Positions 1 through 6,811 are shown, counted from the first letter of the stretch. The stretch: 7,061 nt of DNA from an uncultured Clostridia bacterium (GCA_947631725.1 CANRML010000066.1:1-7061), one strand, 5' to 3'. The notes: a model not told the origin generated them from the sequence alone. Translations and numbers: made by a program.

Positions 1-1872
1 TATGAAGAAATGTATGAACAAATAACAAAAGAAGCACAGCAGAAAATTTCTAAAGAAGATTTTATAGCTAGAAATAAAAATATTTATGAAGGAATTGATG
101 CAGTAGATATAAAAAATGAGATAAAAGAAATAAAAAAAGAAAACGGAGAAGTTCAAATTTCATATACACAAACTATGTCAACATCAGCAGGGAAAATAAA
201 TTTGGAAAAAACGACAACATTAAAAAAAGAAGATAAGTCATATAAAATAAAATGGGCATCAAGCCAAATTTTCCCACAATTACGAGAAACAGACAAAGTA
301 AGAATTTCTACGATTAAGGCAACAAGAGGAAAAATTACAGATAGAAATGGAAATACTTTAGCAGAAGATGGAAAGATTTCTTCTGTTGGAATTGTACCAG
401 GAAAACTAGGAGAAAACAAAGAAAATAATATTGCTCAAATTTCAAAACTTACAGGTGTATCAGAAGAATACATAAATACACAACTACAAGCATCTTATGT
501 AAAAGATGATACATTTGTACCAATAAAAAAAGTAGCAATGGATGAAACAGAATTAAAAGAACAATTATTAAAGATACCAGGAGTAATGATAAATGCTATT
601 GATGGAAGAGTATATACATATGGTAAAGAAGCAGCACATATTACTGGATATGTTCAATCAATTAGCCAAGAAATTTTAGAGCAAAAAGCGGGTCAAGGAT
701 ATAATAGTAATAGTGTTATAGGAAAATCAGGAATTGAAGCAGCTTGTGAAGAAGAAATAAGAGGAATAGATGGAGTAGAAATATATATTGTAGATGAAAA
801 TGGAAACAAAACAAGTGAAATTGCAAAACAAGATCAAAAAGATGGAAAAGATATTAAATTAACAATAGATATGAATATACAAAAACAAGCATATAAAGAA
901 TTAGAAAAAGACAAAGGCTTTTTTGTAATTATGGATCCAAAAACTGGAGAAATGCTAGCTTTAGTTAGTACTCCTACATTTGATGCAAATGATTTTGTAG
1001 TTGGATTAACAAATAATGAGTGGGAAGAATTAAATAATGATACATCAAGACCACTATATACTAGATTCTTACAAAGTTATTGTCCAGGTTCAACATTTAA
1101 ACCAATAACAGCAGGAATTGGATTAACAAATAATATTATTAACGAAAATACAATTTATTCATATAATAATTTGAGTTGGCAAAAAGATAGTAGCTGGGGT
1201 GATTACCATGTAACTACTCTAACTGCATATTCAGGAAACAAAAATGTAACAAATGCATTAATTCACTCAGATAATATCTTTTTTGCACAAGCAGCATTAA
1301 ATATTGGAACAGATAAATATGTAGAAGGATTAAAAAATTTAGGCTTCCAAAAAGAAATTGACTTTCCTCTATCTGCAAGAAAATCTCAATTTTCAAATGG
1401 AGAAACAATTGAAAGAGAAATTAAATTAGCAGACACAGGATATGGTCAAGGAGATTTACTAGTAAATCCAATACATATGGCATCTATTTATTCAGCTTTT
1501 GCAAATGAAGGAAAGATGGTAAAACCATATTTGTTATATGAAAATGAAAAAGTAGAATATGTAAATGAAAATGCTTTTTCAAAAGAAGCGGCAGATATTA
1601 TAAAAAATGCACTTATTCAAGTAGTAGAAAATCCAACTGGAACAGCTAGTGATATGAAAATAAATGGATTAGAAATTGCAGGAAAAACAGGTACAGCAGA
1701 ATTAAAACAATCAAATGATGATAAGGAAAGTGGAACATTAGGATGGTTTGACTGTTTTACAACAAATAGAACAGGTGGGGATTTACTTATAATTGGTATG
1801 GTAGAAAATGTACAAAATAATAGTAGTGGAGGCAGCCACTATGTTATTCAAAAAATTAGAAACATATTATAG
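1..1872 (+). CDS. Class B penicillin-binding protein, MecA-type (D,D-transpeptidase), 5' partial
   Basis: Cross-links peptidoglycan stem peptides on the outer face of the membrane. The frame is open to the window edge and the Met at base 10 has no ribosome site, so the true start and the expected N-terminal membrane anchor lie upstream. Numbering from that Met: residues 1-87 look like the NTF2-like MecA_N domain, ending in the typical YKIKW...IFP stretch. A dimerisation domain opens with RGKITDRNGNTLA (106-118). The transpeptidase domain covers about 300-620 with all three active-site motifs: STFK (nucleophile S361, K364), SDN (420-422) and KTGTAE (559-564). The protein has only three cysteines (246, 358, 582); C358 sits three residues before the nucleophile where Ala is common. 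MecA-type architecture alone does not prove beta-lactam resistance, because many Firmicutes carry such proteins as housekeeping PBPs. The ABC exporter gene follows after 20 bp, so the two are probably co-transcribed. Confidence 0.95.
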   Translation, partial: YEEMYEQITKEAQQKISKEDFIARNKNIYEGIDAVDIKNEIKEIKKENGEVQISYTQTMSTSAGKINLEKTTTLKKEDKSYKIKWASSQIFPQLRETDKVRISTIKATRGKITDRNGNTLAEDGKISSVGIVPGKLGENKENNIAQISKLTGVSEEYINTQLQASYVKDDTFVPIKKVAMDETELKEQLLKIPGVMINAIDGRVYTYGKEAAHITGYVQSISQEILEQKAGQGYNSNSVIGKSGIEAACEEEIRGIDGVEIYIVDENGNKTSEIAKQDQKDGKDIKLTIDMNIQKQAYKELEKDKGFFVIMDPKTGEMLALVSTPTFDANDFVVGLTNNEWEELNNDTSRPLYTRFLQSYCPGSTFKPITAGIGLTNNIINENTIYSYNNLSWQKDSSWGDYHVTTLTAYSGNKNVTNALIHSDNIFFAQAALNIGTDKYVEGLKNLGFQKEIDFPLSARKSQFSNGETIEREIKLADTGYGQGDLLVNPIHMASIYSAFANEGKMVKPYLLYENEKVEYVNENAFSKEAADIIKNALIQVVENPTGTASDMKINGLEIAGKTGTAELKQSNDDKESGTLGWFDCFTTNRTGGDLLIIGMVENVQNNSSGGSHYVIQKIRNIL

Positions 1873-1880
1873 TATAAACG

Positions 1881-1886
1881 AGGAGG
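1881..1886 (+). promoter_or_regulatory. Ribosome binding site of the ABC exporter gene
   Basis: A perfect AGGAGG lies 6 nt before the ATG at 1893. It fixes the start and suggests strong translation. The 20-bp gap after the PBP gene holds no promoter or terminator, which supports one operon. Confidence 0.85.
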
Positions 1887-1892
1887 AATATA

Positions 1893-4502
1893 ATGTTAAA
1901 ACTAAAGAACATAACTAAAGACTACATAGCAGGGGATAGTGTTGTACACGCTTTAAAAGGAATTAACATAGAATTCAGAAAAAGTGAATTTGTATCAATT
2001 CTAGGACAAAGTGGTGGAGGAAAAACAACATTATTAAACATTATAGGTGGCTTAGATAGATATACAAAAGGTGACTTGATTATAAATAATAAATCTACAA
2101 AGCAATTTAAAGATAAAGACTGGGATGCATATCGTAATTACTCTATCGGATTTGTATTTCAAAGCTATAACTTAATTCCACACCAAACAGTACTTGCAAA
2201 TGTAGAGCTAGCACTTACTATTTCTGGAGTATCACGAAAAGAGAGAAAAGAAAGAGCAATAAAGGCACTAGAAGATGTAGGATTGAAAGAGCAAATCTAT
2301 AAAAAACCTAATCAATTATCAGGTGGACAAATGCAAAGAGTTGCAATTGCAAGAGCATTAGTGAATAATCCAGATATTATCTTAGCAGATGAACCAACAG
2401 GAGCACTAGATACACATACAAGTACACAAATTATGGAGATATTAAAAGAAATATCAAAAGATAAACTAATTATTATGGTAACACATAATCCTGAATTGGC
2501 AGAAAAATATTCAACTAGAATTGTTAGAATTTTAGATGGAAAAATAACTGATGACTCAAATCCATATACAAAACAAGATGAAAAAGATGAAACTAATCAA
2601 GCAAAAACAGGTAGAACAGTTATGAAATTCTTTACAGCATTACGCTTAAGCTTAAATAACTTGATGACCAAAAAAGGAAGAACTATATTAACTTCATTTG
2701 CTGGAAGTATTGGAATTATTGGTATTGCTTTGATTTTAGCAATTTCTACAGGAGTTAATAATTATATTAGAAAAGTAGAAGAAGATACACTTTCATCTTA
2801 TCCAATTACTATTGAAAAATCAACAATAGATATGGCTAGTATGATGGAAGTTATGATGGGAGAACTAGACTCAGACGGAGAATATGAAGAAGGAAAAATT
2901 CACTCAGCAGATATTATGAATAAAATGATAGCAACACTTTCTAATAAAAGAGAAAATAATAACTTAACAGAATTAAAAAAATATCTAGAAGAAGAAAATA
3001 ATCCTATAAAAGAAAGTAGTAATGCAATTAAATATGGATATGATTTAAATATCAATTTGTATAAAGAAGATGTAACTAATGGAATTGTAAAAGTTAATCC
3101 AAGCACAGTAATGAAGGCTATGGGGATGGGAGACATTATGGAAGCACAAGCTAATAGCCAGTTAACAGATATGATGGGAAGTAGCTCTGTAATGGTATCA
3201 AATACAGATGTATGGACAGAACTTTTAGATAATGAAGAATTAGTACACTCACAATATGACTTAGTAGCAGGAACTTGGCCAAAAAAATATAATGAAGTAG
3301 TTTTAATTGTAGGAAAAGACAATGAAATTAGTGATTATACTTTATACTCTCTAGGTTTAAAAGACCAAGAAGAATTAAAGAAAAAATGGCAAGCAATTCA
3401 AAAAGGTGAAACAGTAGAAGAAGAGGAACAAACAACTTACACTTATGAAGACTTACTAAATTTATCATACAAATTAATTTTAAATACAGATTATTATGAA
3501 AAACAAAATGGAATATGGCTAGATAAAAGTGATAATGAAGAATATTTAAAAGAAAAAATACAAAATGCAGAAAGTGTAAAAATAGTTGGTATTATAAAAC
3601 AAAATGATCAAAGCGTAGCAACAAATTTACAAGGGATGATAGGATATACTAAAGACTTAAAAGAATATGTAATAAATAAATCAAATGAACAAGAAATTGT
3701 AAAAGAGCAAAAAGATAATCCAGAAATAAATATTTTTTCAGGTTTAGAATTTCCAAAAGAAGATGAAAATAAAAAATTTGATTATAACCAACTACCAGAA
3801 GAACAAAAACTTGCCATGAGTAAATTAAGTGCAGAAGAAGTTGCCAAAATGATGGAAAATTACACACAAAATCAAGATGCAAGCTATGAAAAAAATCTAG
3901 AAAAACTAAGTGCTATAGATTTAACTACACCAACAACTATTAGCATATATCCAAAAGATTTTGAATCAAAAGATATTATTACAACTGAGATTGAAAACTA
4001 TAACACAAAACAAAGAGATGAAGGTAAAGAAGAAAATGTAATTAATTATACAGATGTTATTGGAGTTATGATGAAATCTGTTAGTCAAATTATAAATACA
4101 ATCAGCTATGTATTAATTGCATTTGTTGCTATATCATTAATCGTTTCTAGCATTATGATTGGAATAATAACATATATTTCTGTTCTAGAAAGAACAAAAG
4201 AAATTGGAATATTAAGGGCAATTGGTGCATCTAAAAAAGATGTTTCAAGAGTATTTAAAGCAGAGACCTTTATAATTGGACTTATATCAGGACTGCTTGG
4301 AATTGGAATAACTATACTACTAACAATACCAATAAACAGCATTATATATAAAGTAACAAATGTTATGGTACATGCGATGGTACCACCAGTTGCGGGAGTT
4401 ATTTTAGTAGTAATTAGTATGATATTAACAATTATTGCAGGACTTATTCCTTCAAAAATGGCAAGTAAAAAAGATCCAGTAGAAGCATTAAGAACAGAAT
4501 AA
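1893..4502 (+). CDS. Fused ABC exporter: N-terminal ATPase plus MacB/FtsX-type permease
   Basis: An 869-residue membrane protein that joins a MacB/LolD-type ATPase to a permease. The ATPase (about 1-225) has Walker A GQSGGGKT (38-45), Q-loop Q90, signature LSGGQ (142-146), Walker B IILADEP (162-168) with E167, D-loop ALD (171-173) and H-loop H198. A charged linker (about 220-242) leads to TM1 (about 265-287). An ectodomain of about 450 residues follows, much larger than the roughly 230 residues I expect for MacB. The C-terminus carries TM2 (about 738-762), the coupling motif ERTKEIGILRAIGAS (766-780), TM3 (about 792-814) and TM4 (about 833-853), ending in DPVEALRTE, typical of FtsX-fold permeases. 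Such 4-TM mechanotransmission exporters move peptides, lipids or antibiotics, or drive envelope enzymes; the substrate cannot be read from sequence. Being in one operon with a PBP hints at an envelope role. The ectodomain has two Met-rich clusters (314-345 and 407-434). Confidence 0.93.
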   Translation: MLKLKNITKDYIAGDSVVHALKGINIEFRKSEFVSILGQSGGGKTTLLNIIGGLDRYTKGDLIINNKSTKQFKDKDWDAYRNYSIGFVFQSYNLIPHQTVLANVELALTISGVSRKERKERAIKALEDVGLKEQIYKKPNQLSGGQMQRVAIARALVNNPDIILADEPTGALDTHTSTQIMEILKEISKDKLIIMVTHNPELAEKYSTRIVRILDGKITDDSNPYTKQDEKDETNQAKTGRTVMKFFTALRLSLNNLMTKKGRTILTSFAGSIGIIGIALILAISTGVNNYIRKVEEDTLSSYPITIEKSTIDMASMMEVMMGELDSDGEYEEGKIHSADIMNKMIATLSNKRENNNLTELKKYLEEENNPIKESSNAIKYGYDLNINLYKEDVTNGIVKVNPSTVMKAMGMGDIMEAQANSQLTDMMGSSSVMVSNTDVWTELLDNEELVHSQYDLVAGTWPKKYNEVVLIVGKDNEISDYTLYSLGLKDQEELKKKWQAIQKGETVEEEEQTTYTYEDLLNLSYKLILNTDYYEKQNGIWLDKSDNEEYLKEKIQNAESVKIVGIIKQNDQSVATNLQGMIGYTKDLKEYVINKSNEQEIVKEQKDNPEINIFSGLEFPKEDENKKFDYNQLPEEQKLAMSKLSAEEVAKMMENYTQNQDASYEKNLEKLSAIDLTTPTTISIYPKDFESKDIITTEIENYNTKQRDEGKEENVINYTDVIGVMMKSVSQIINTISYVLIAFVAISLIVSSIMIGIITYISVLERTKEIGILRAIGASKKDVSRVFKAETFIIGLISGLLGIGITILLTIPINSIIYKVTNVMVHAMVPPVAGVILVVISMILTIIAGLIPSKMASKKDPVEALRTE

Positions 4503-4508
4503 AATATG

Positions 4509-4535
4509 AAAGAAGCCTAGAGCTTCTTTTTATTT
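4509..4535 (+). terminator. Intrinsic terminator of the PBP-ABC operon
   Basis: An 8-bp perfect stem, AAAGAAGC (4509-4516) with GCTTCTTT (4522-4529), closes a 5-nt loop and runs into a T-rich tail (TTATTTA). It starts 7 nt after the ABC stop codon and separates the operon from the next gene, which has its own promoter. Confidence 0.88.
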
Positions 4536-4556
4536 ATACAAAATAAACATAAAGTA

Positions 4557-4585
4557 TTTACAAAAAACAAAAAATATGATATACT
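4557..4585 (+). promoter_or_regulatory. Sigma-A type promoter of the TelA-like gene
   Basis: The -35 box TTTACA (4557-4562) and the -10 box TATACT (4580-4585) are separated by an ideal 17 bp. Transcription would start near 4592, giving a leader of about 30 nt. The upstream ATG at 4576 falls inside this promoter and cannot be the translation start. Confidence 0.8.
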
Positions 4586-4604
4586 CCAACTATAAAAATA
4601 AAGT

Positions 4605-4611
4605 GGGAGTG
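4605..4611 (+). promoter_or_regulatory. Ribosome binding site that sets the TelA-like start at 4621
   Basis: GGGAGTG lies just downstream of the predicted transcription start, with about 11 nt between GGGAG and the ATG at 4621. It supports this start over the in-frame ATG at 4576. The spacing is slightly long, so initiation may be moderate. Confidence 0.65.
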
Positions 4612-4620
4612 AAATTTAAA

Positions 4621-5604
4621 ATGAAGGAATTAAATTTGACAAAACAAATGAAAATAAATTTAAAAGAACAAGTTAAGCAAGAATTAAAATCATTATCAAG
4701 CAAAGTTCCAAGCTATGAAGAATTATCTTTGATGGAAAAAGCAAAAGTAGAAAAATATATAGAGCAAATAGATTTATCAAATTTAGATACAATAAATAAC
4801 CTTGGTGCAAAAACGTCAGAAGATATTTTTGAAGAACTAAATAATTTATTTGATATGATACAAAAACATAATACTGTTGTAGAAGCTATGTTTGTTGAAA
4901 CAATGATAAAAATTGATGAAAATTCAAAACTAGGAAAAAATTCAGGAAAAAGTTTTGTGCAACAATTTAAGGAATCACCAATAGCAGCTTTTACAAAATT
5001 CAAAAACACAACTAAAAAAACAAGTTTTACTGATAAAAGATCAGAACTATTAGTAAGTATTGAAGAACTAAAAGAAAAAATAGAAGAAATCCAAAATGAA
5101 TTAAAACAAAATAATAGAACATTAGAAAAAATGGCAGAAAACGAAAAAGAAGAATATTCAAACCTTCAATGTCAAATCATTGCTTTAGAAACAATGAAAA
5201 AACATATAAAAAATGAACAAAAAGACAAAAAATCAGAAACAAAAACTTTTAATCAAATAGAAGAAAAAATAAAACTATCAGGTATAGAAGGAAGAATCGA
5301 TAGAAAAATAGAAGGATGCAAAAATGCAAGTATAAATGTAGCAAATAAAGCAATAATGATAAGGCTATTAATACAGCATAATGAAAAATGTATAAGTAAA
5401 TATGATCAAGACATATTAGTTTCATTACCAAATTTAACACAAAATGTTATAACTATTGAAGCAGATAATTCTTTAGCACAAGATATAGAAATATGTAATG
5501 AATTAAGTGAAAAATTAGAAACAAAAATAACAAAGGCTAAAAAAGAAAAAGAACAAATTAATGAAAATATAGTAAAGGTAAAAGTAGCAGCAAATAATGG
5601 ATAA
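4621..5604 (+). CDS. TelA-like (toxic anion resistance family) coiled-coil protein, divergent and short
   Basis: A 327-residue, Lys/Glu-rich, mostly helical cytoplasmic protein with no signal peptide or membrane segment. I place it near the TelA family (tellurite/toxic anion resistance; YceH in Bacillus) because its element order matches what I recall of that family. It has an IDLSNLDTINNLGAKTSEDI block (50-69), followed by a helix pair. A loop is followed by a long coiled coil (about 137-205). Then comes a segment with ANKAIMIRLLIQHNEKCISK (241-260) and a DILVSLPNLTQNVITI stretch (264-279), like the family's PQIRLIQ...I..TIPLWKNQIVIA region. Family members are usually about 360-390 residues; the C-terminal coiled coil after the ITI stretch is short here. 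TelA proteins are linked to tellurite and envelope-antimicrobial tolerance, but the mechanism is poorly known. The gene is monocistronic, with its own promoter and terminator and no ter genes nearby. A plain coiled-coil protein of unknown function is the alternative. Confidence 0.68.
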   Translation: MKELNLTKQMKINLKEQVKQELKSLSSKVPSYEELSLMEKAKVEKYIEQIDLSNLDTINNLGAKTSEDIFEELNNLFDMIQKHNTVVEAMFVETMIKIDENSKLGKNSGKSFVQQFKESPIAAFTKFKNTTKKTSFTDKRSELLVSIEELKEKIEEIQNELKQNNRTLEKMAENEKEEYSNLQCQIIALETMKKHIKNEQKDKKSETKTFNQIEEKIKLSGIEGRIDRKIEGCKNASINVANKAIMIRLLIQHNEKCISKYDQDILVSLPNLTQNVITIEADNSLAQDIEICNELSEKLETKITKAKKEKEQINENIVKVKVAANNG

Positions 5605-5620
5605 AAGAAAAAATTTAAGG

Positions 5621-5654
5621 GCAATATTTTATTAAAAAAAATATTGCTTTTTTT
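5621..5654 (+). terminator. Intrinsic terminator of the TelA-like gene
   Basis: A 10-bp perfect stem, GCAATATTTT (5621-5630) with AAAATATTGC (5638-5647), has a 7-nt loop and is followed directly by seven T (5648-5654). It lies 16 nt after the stop codon. Confidence 0.9.
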
Positions 5655-5686
5655 AAAAATTTTTATAAAAAAATTCAAAAAAAGTA

Positions 5687-5715
5687 TTGACAGATTATAA
5701 AGTAAAGTATAAAAT
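5687..5715 (+). promoter_or_regulatory. Sigma-A type promoter (P1) of the small surface protein gene
   Basis: A consensus -35 box TTGACA (5687-5692) is followed after 17 bp by TAAAAT (5710-5715); TATAAA at 5708-5713 is an alternative -10 with a 15-bp spacer. Transcription from here gives an A/T-rich leader of about 110 nt before the ATG at 5834. Confidence 0.75.
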
Positions 5716-5777
5716 AATTACAGTAAACAAAAGTGAAAAATTTATTGTATTTTGTCGTAAATATTTTTTTAATTTAG

Positions 5778-5783
5778 TATAAT
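5778..5783 (+). promoter_or_regulatory. Possible second promoter (P2) -10 box of the small surface protein gene
   Basis: A perfect TATAAT lies 50 nt before the start codon. No good -35 box is placed for it: TCGTAA sits at 17 bp and TTGTCG at 20 bp. It also lies in an imperfect inverted repeat, TTAGTAT (5774-5780) with ATACTAA (5800-5806), which might form a leader hairpin in transcripts from P1. In such A/T-rich DNA a TATAAT may arise by chance. Confidence 0.35.
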
Positions 5784-5818
5784 TTAAAATATTTGTAAAA
5801 TACTAATAAAAACAATTT

Positions 5819-5825
5819 AAAGGAG
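5819..5825 (+). promoter_or_regulatory. Ribosome binding site of the small surface protein gene
   Basis: AAAGGAG lies 8 nt before the ATG at 5834, a near-ideal site and spacing. Confidence 0.8.
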
Positions 5826-5833
5826 AGAAAAAT

Positions 5834-6205
5834 ATGAAAAATTCAAAATTTGTAAAATTAATTCTAGTTATTTTAATAGGAGCAATGTTGTTATCAATTG
5901 CTACAAAAGTATTTGCTGCAGATGATGGTTATGAATTTGATTTAAATACACTTACAGGTAATGGAACAACAAACACACCTAATGGAACAAACACTGCAAA
6001 TGGTACAGGATTAAACACAGCAGGTTTGAGAAATAACACATCAACACCAACAGCTACAACAAACACAAGTAACACTTATGGAAATACAAATTTACCAAGT
6101 TCAGGTTTAGCTGATTATTCTCTTCCAATAGTAGCTTTAATTGTTATATTTGGAATATCAGCAGCTTATGCATACAAAAAAGTTCAAGATTATAAAGGAT
6201 TATAA
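5834..6205 (+). CDS. Small secreted surface protein with LPSSG-type C-terminal anchor
   Basis: A 123-residue protein whose exact family I do not recognise. Residues 1-28 form a clear signal peptide: basic start (MKNSKFVK), hydrophobic core and a cleavage site after KVFA, leaving a mature N-terminus near ADDGYEF. Residues 41-85 are a low-complexity Asn/Thr/Gly-rich spacer with three NGT units, of a type seen in wall-spanning linkers. The C-terminus has LPSSG (87-91), a hydrophobic segment (about 97-113) and a Lys pair (115-116). This is the layout of a sortase sorting signal with Ser in the usual Thr position, though the tail after the Lys pair (VQDYKGL) is longer than usual. The mature exposed part is only about 60 residues, so it may be a spacer or antigen-like surface peptide rather than an enzyme. 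The alternative is a simple C-terminal membrane anchor. No sortase gene is in the window. Confidence 0.78.
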   Translation: MKNSKFVKLILVILIGAMLLSIATKVFAADDGYEFDLNTLTGNGTTNTPNGTNTANGTGLNTAGLRNNTSTPTATTNTSNTYGNTNLPSSGLADYSLPIVALIVIFGISAAYAYKKVQDYKGL

Positions 6206-6209
6206 AATT

Positions 6210-6235
6210 AAATGAGCTATTAAAGGCTCATTTTT
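6210..6235 (+). terminator. Hairpin with short T run between surface protein and dUTPase genes
   Basis: An 8-bp perfect stem, AAATGAGC (6210-6217) with GCTCATTT (6226-6233), has an 8-nt loop, and a G-T pair can be added inside. The T run (6231-6235) is only five long and partly within the stem, so termination is probably incomplete. It starts 4 nt after the stop at 6205. Confidence 0.65.
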
Positions 6236-6242
6236 GATGTGG

Positions 6243-6248
6243 AAAGGA
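6243..6248 (+). promoter_or_regulatory. Ribosome binding site that sets the dUTPase start at 6261
   Basis: AAAGGA lies 12 nt before the ATG at 6261, a somewhat long spacing. The in-frame TTG at 6234 and ATG at 6237 sit at the T run of the preceding hairpin with no ribosome site, so 6261 is preferred. Confidence 0.65.
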
Positions 6249-6260
6249 CTGAATTTAATA

Positions 6261-6722
6261 ATGGAAAAAGTAAGAGGATTTGAAGTAGCAAAAGGATTTG
6301 AAGATAAAGAAATAAATCTTCCAATTCGTAAAACACAATATTCTGCTGGATATGATATAGAAGCAGCAGAAGATATTGTTATACCAAGTTTTAAAAAAGG
6401 TATGGCACCAACACTTGTAAAAACAGGACTAAAAGCATATATGTTAGATGATGAAGTATTATTTTTATACAATAGAAGTTCAAACCCAAAGAAAAAAGGA
6501 CTAATATTGGCAAATAGTGTAGGAGTTATTGACAAAGACTATTATGGAAATGAAGATAATGATGGGCATATAATGTTTGCTTTTTATAATATTAAAGAAG
6601 AAGACATACAGATAAAAAAAGGAGAGTGCATTGGACAAGGAGTTTTTCAGAAATATTTTGTAACTGACAATGATAATGCAACAGGAGTAAGAAGTGGTGG
6701 ATTTGGATCAACTGGAAATTAA
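6261..6722 (+). CDS. dut: dUTP diphosphatase (trimeric dUTPase family)
   Basis: Hydrolyses dUTP to dUMP and pyrophosphate in the cytoplasm, which keeps uracil out of DNA and supplies dUMP for thymidylate synthesis. The 153-residue length fits the homotrimeric all-beta family. All five motifs are present in order: motif 1 AGYD (29-32), motif 2 NRSS then GL (71-81), motif 3 GVID..YYGN (88-97) with the catalytic Asp at D91, motif 4 around GQGVF (125-129) and the C-terminal motif 5 RSGGFGSTG (144-152), which closes over the nucleotide. Small departures from the usual forms are Asn in place of Glu after YYG in motif 3, and Gly-Gln instead of Ala-Gln in motif 4; such variants are plausible within the family. 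Chromosomal or phage-derived origin cannot be told from sequence, but no phage genes are near. No convincing promoter is seen in the 55-bp gap, so it probably relies on read-through from the preceding gene. Confidence 0.94.
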   Translation: MEKVRGFEVAKGFEDKEINLPIRKTQYSAGYDIEAAEDIVIPSFKKGMAPTLVKTGLKAYMLDDEVLFLYNRSSNPKKKGLILANSVGVIDKDYYGNEDNDGHIMFAFYNIKEEDIQIKKGECIGQGVFQKYFVTDNDNATGVRSGGFGSTGN

Positions 6723-6744
6723 AATTTAACATAAAAAAATGGAA

Positions 6745-6781
6745 AAAATTTGGTAAAAGCCTTTGACTTTTACCAAATTTT
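6745..6781 (+). terminator. Long perfect hairpin after the dUTPase gene (terminator)
   Basis: A 15-bp perfect stem, AAAATTTGGTAAAAG (6745-6759) with CTTTTACCAAATTTT (6767-6781), encloses a 7-nt loop. The stem ends in four T on the 3' side and four A on the 5' side, so it could stop transcription in either direction. No extended T run follows. The loop and 3' arm are shared with the carD promoter. Confidence 0.75.
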
Positions 6782-6791
6782 GTAGTATAAT
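6763..6791 (+). promoter_or_regulatory. Sigma-A type promoter of the carD-like gene
   Basis: The -35 box TTGACT (6763-6768) and a perfect -10 TATAAT (6786-6791) are 17 bp apart. Transcription would start near 6798, giving a leader of about 85 nt. The -35 box lies in the loop and first bases of the 3' arm of the hairpin at 6745-6781, so promoter and terminator overlap. Confidence 0.85.
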
Positions 6792-6811
6792 AAATATGGT
6801 TAAAAAATCCA

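Noticed and set aside
2900..3322. Minus-strand open frame of 140 codons within the ABC exporter gene, and several shorter antisense frames elsewhere
   Set aside because: They overlap well-supported + strand genes, have no ribosome sites or recognisable domains, and are composed of the hydrophobic residues expected from antisense reading of A-rich coding DNA.
4576..4620. In-frame upstream ATG that would extend the TelA-like protein by 15 residues
   Set aside because: It lies inside the promoter, overlapping the -10 region, and has no ribosome site. The ATG at 4621 has GGGAGTG upstream.
5753..5760. Spo0A box (TGTCGTAA)
   Set aside because: It carries an extra base compared with TGTCGAA, and a 7-mer match is weak evidence; kept only as a side note in the leader finding.
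5942..6090. DNA tandem repeat in the Asn/Thr/Gly-rich part of the surface protein gene
   Set aside because: The AATGGAAC-like units are few, irregularly spaced and imperfect; this is a low-complexity protein linker rather than a true repeat array.
6234..6260. Upstream TTG/ATG starts for the dUTPase
   Set aside because: They sit at the T run of the hairpin and lack a ribosome site; the dUTPase fold does not need these nine residues.
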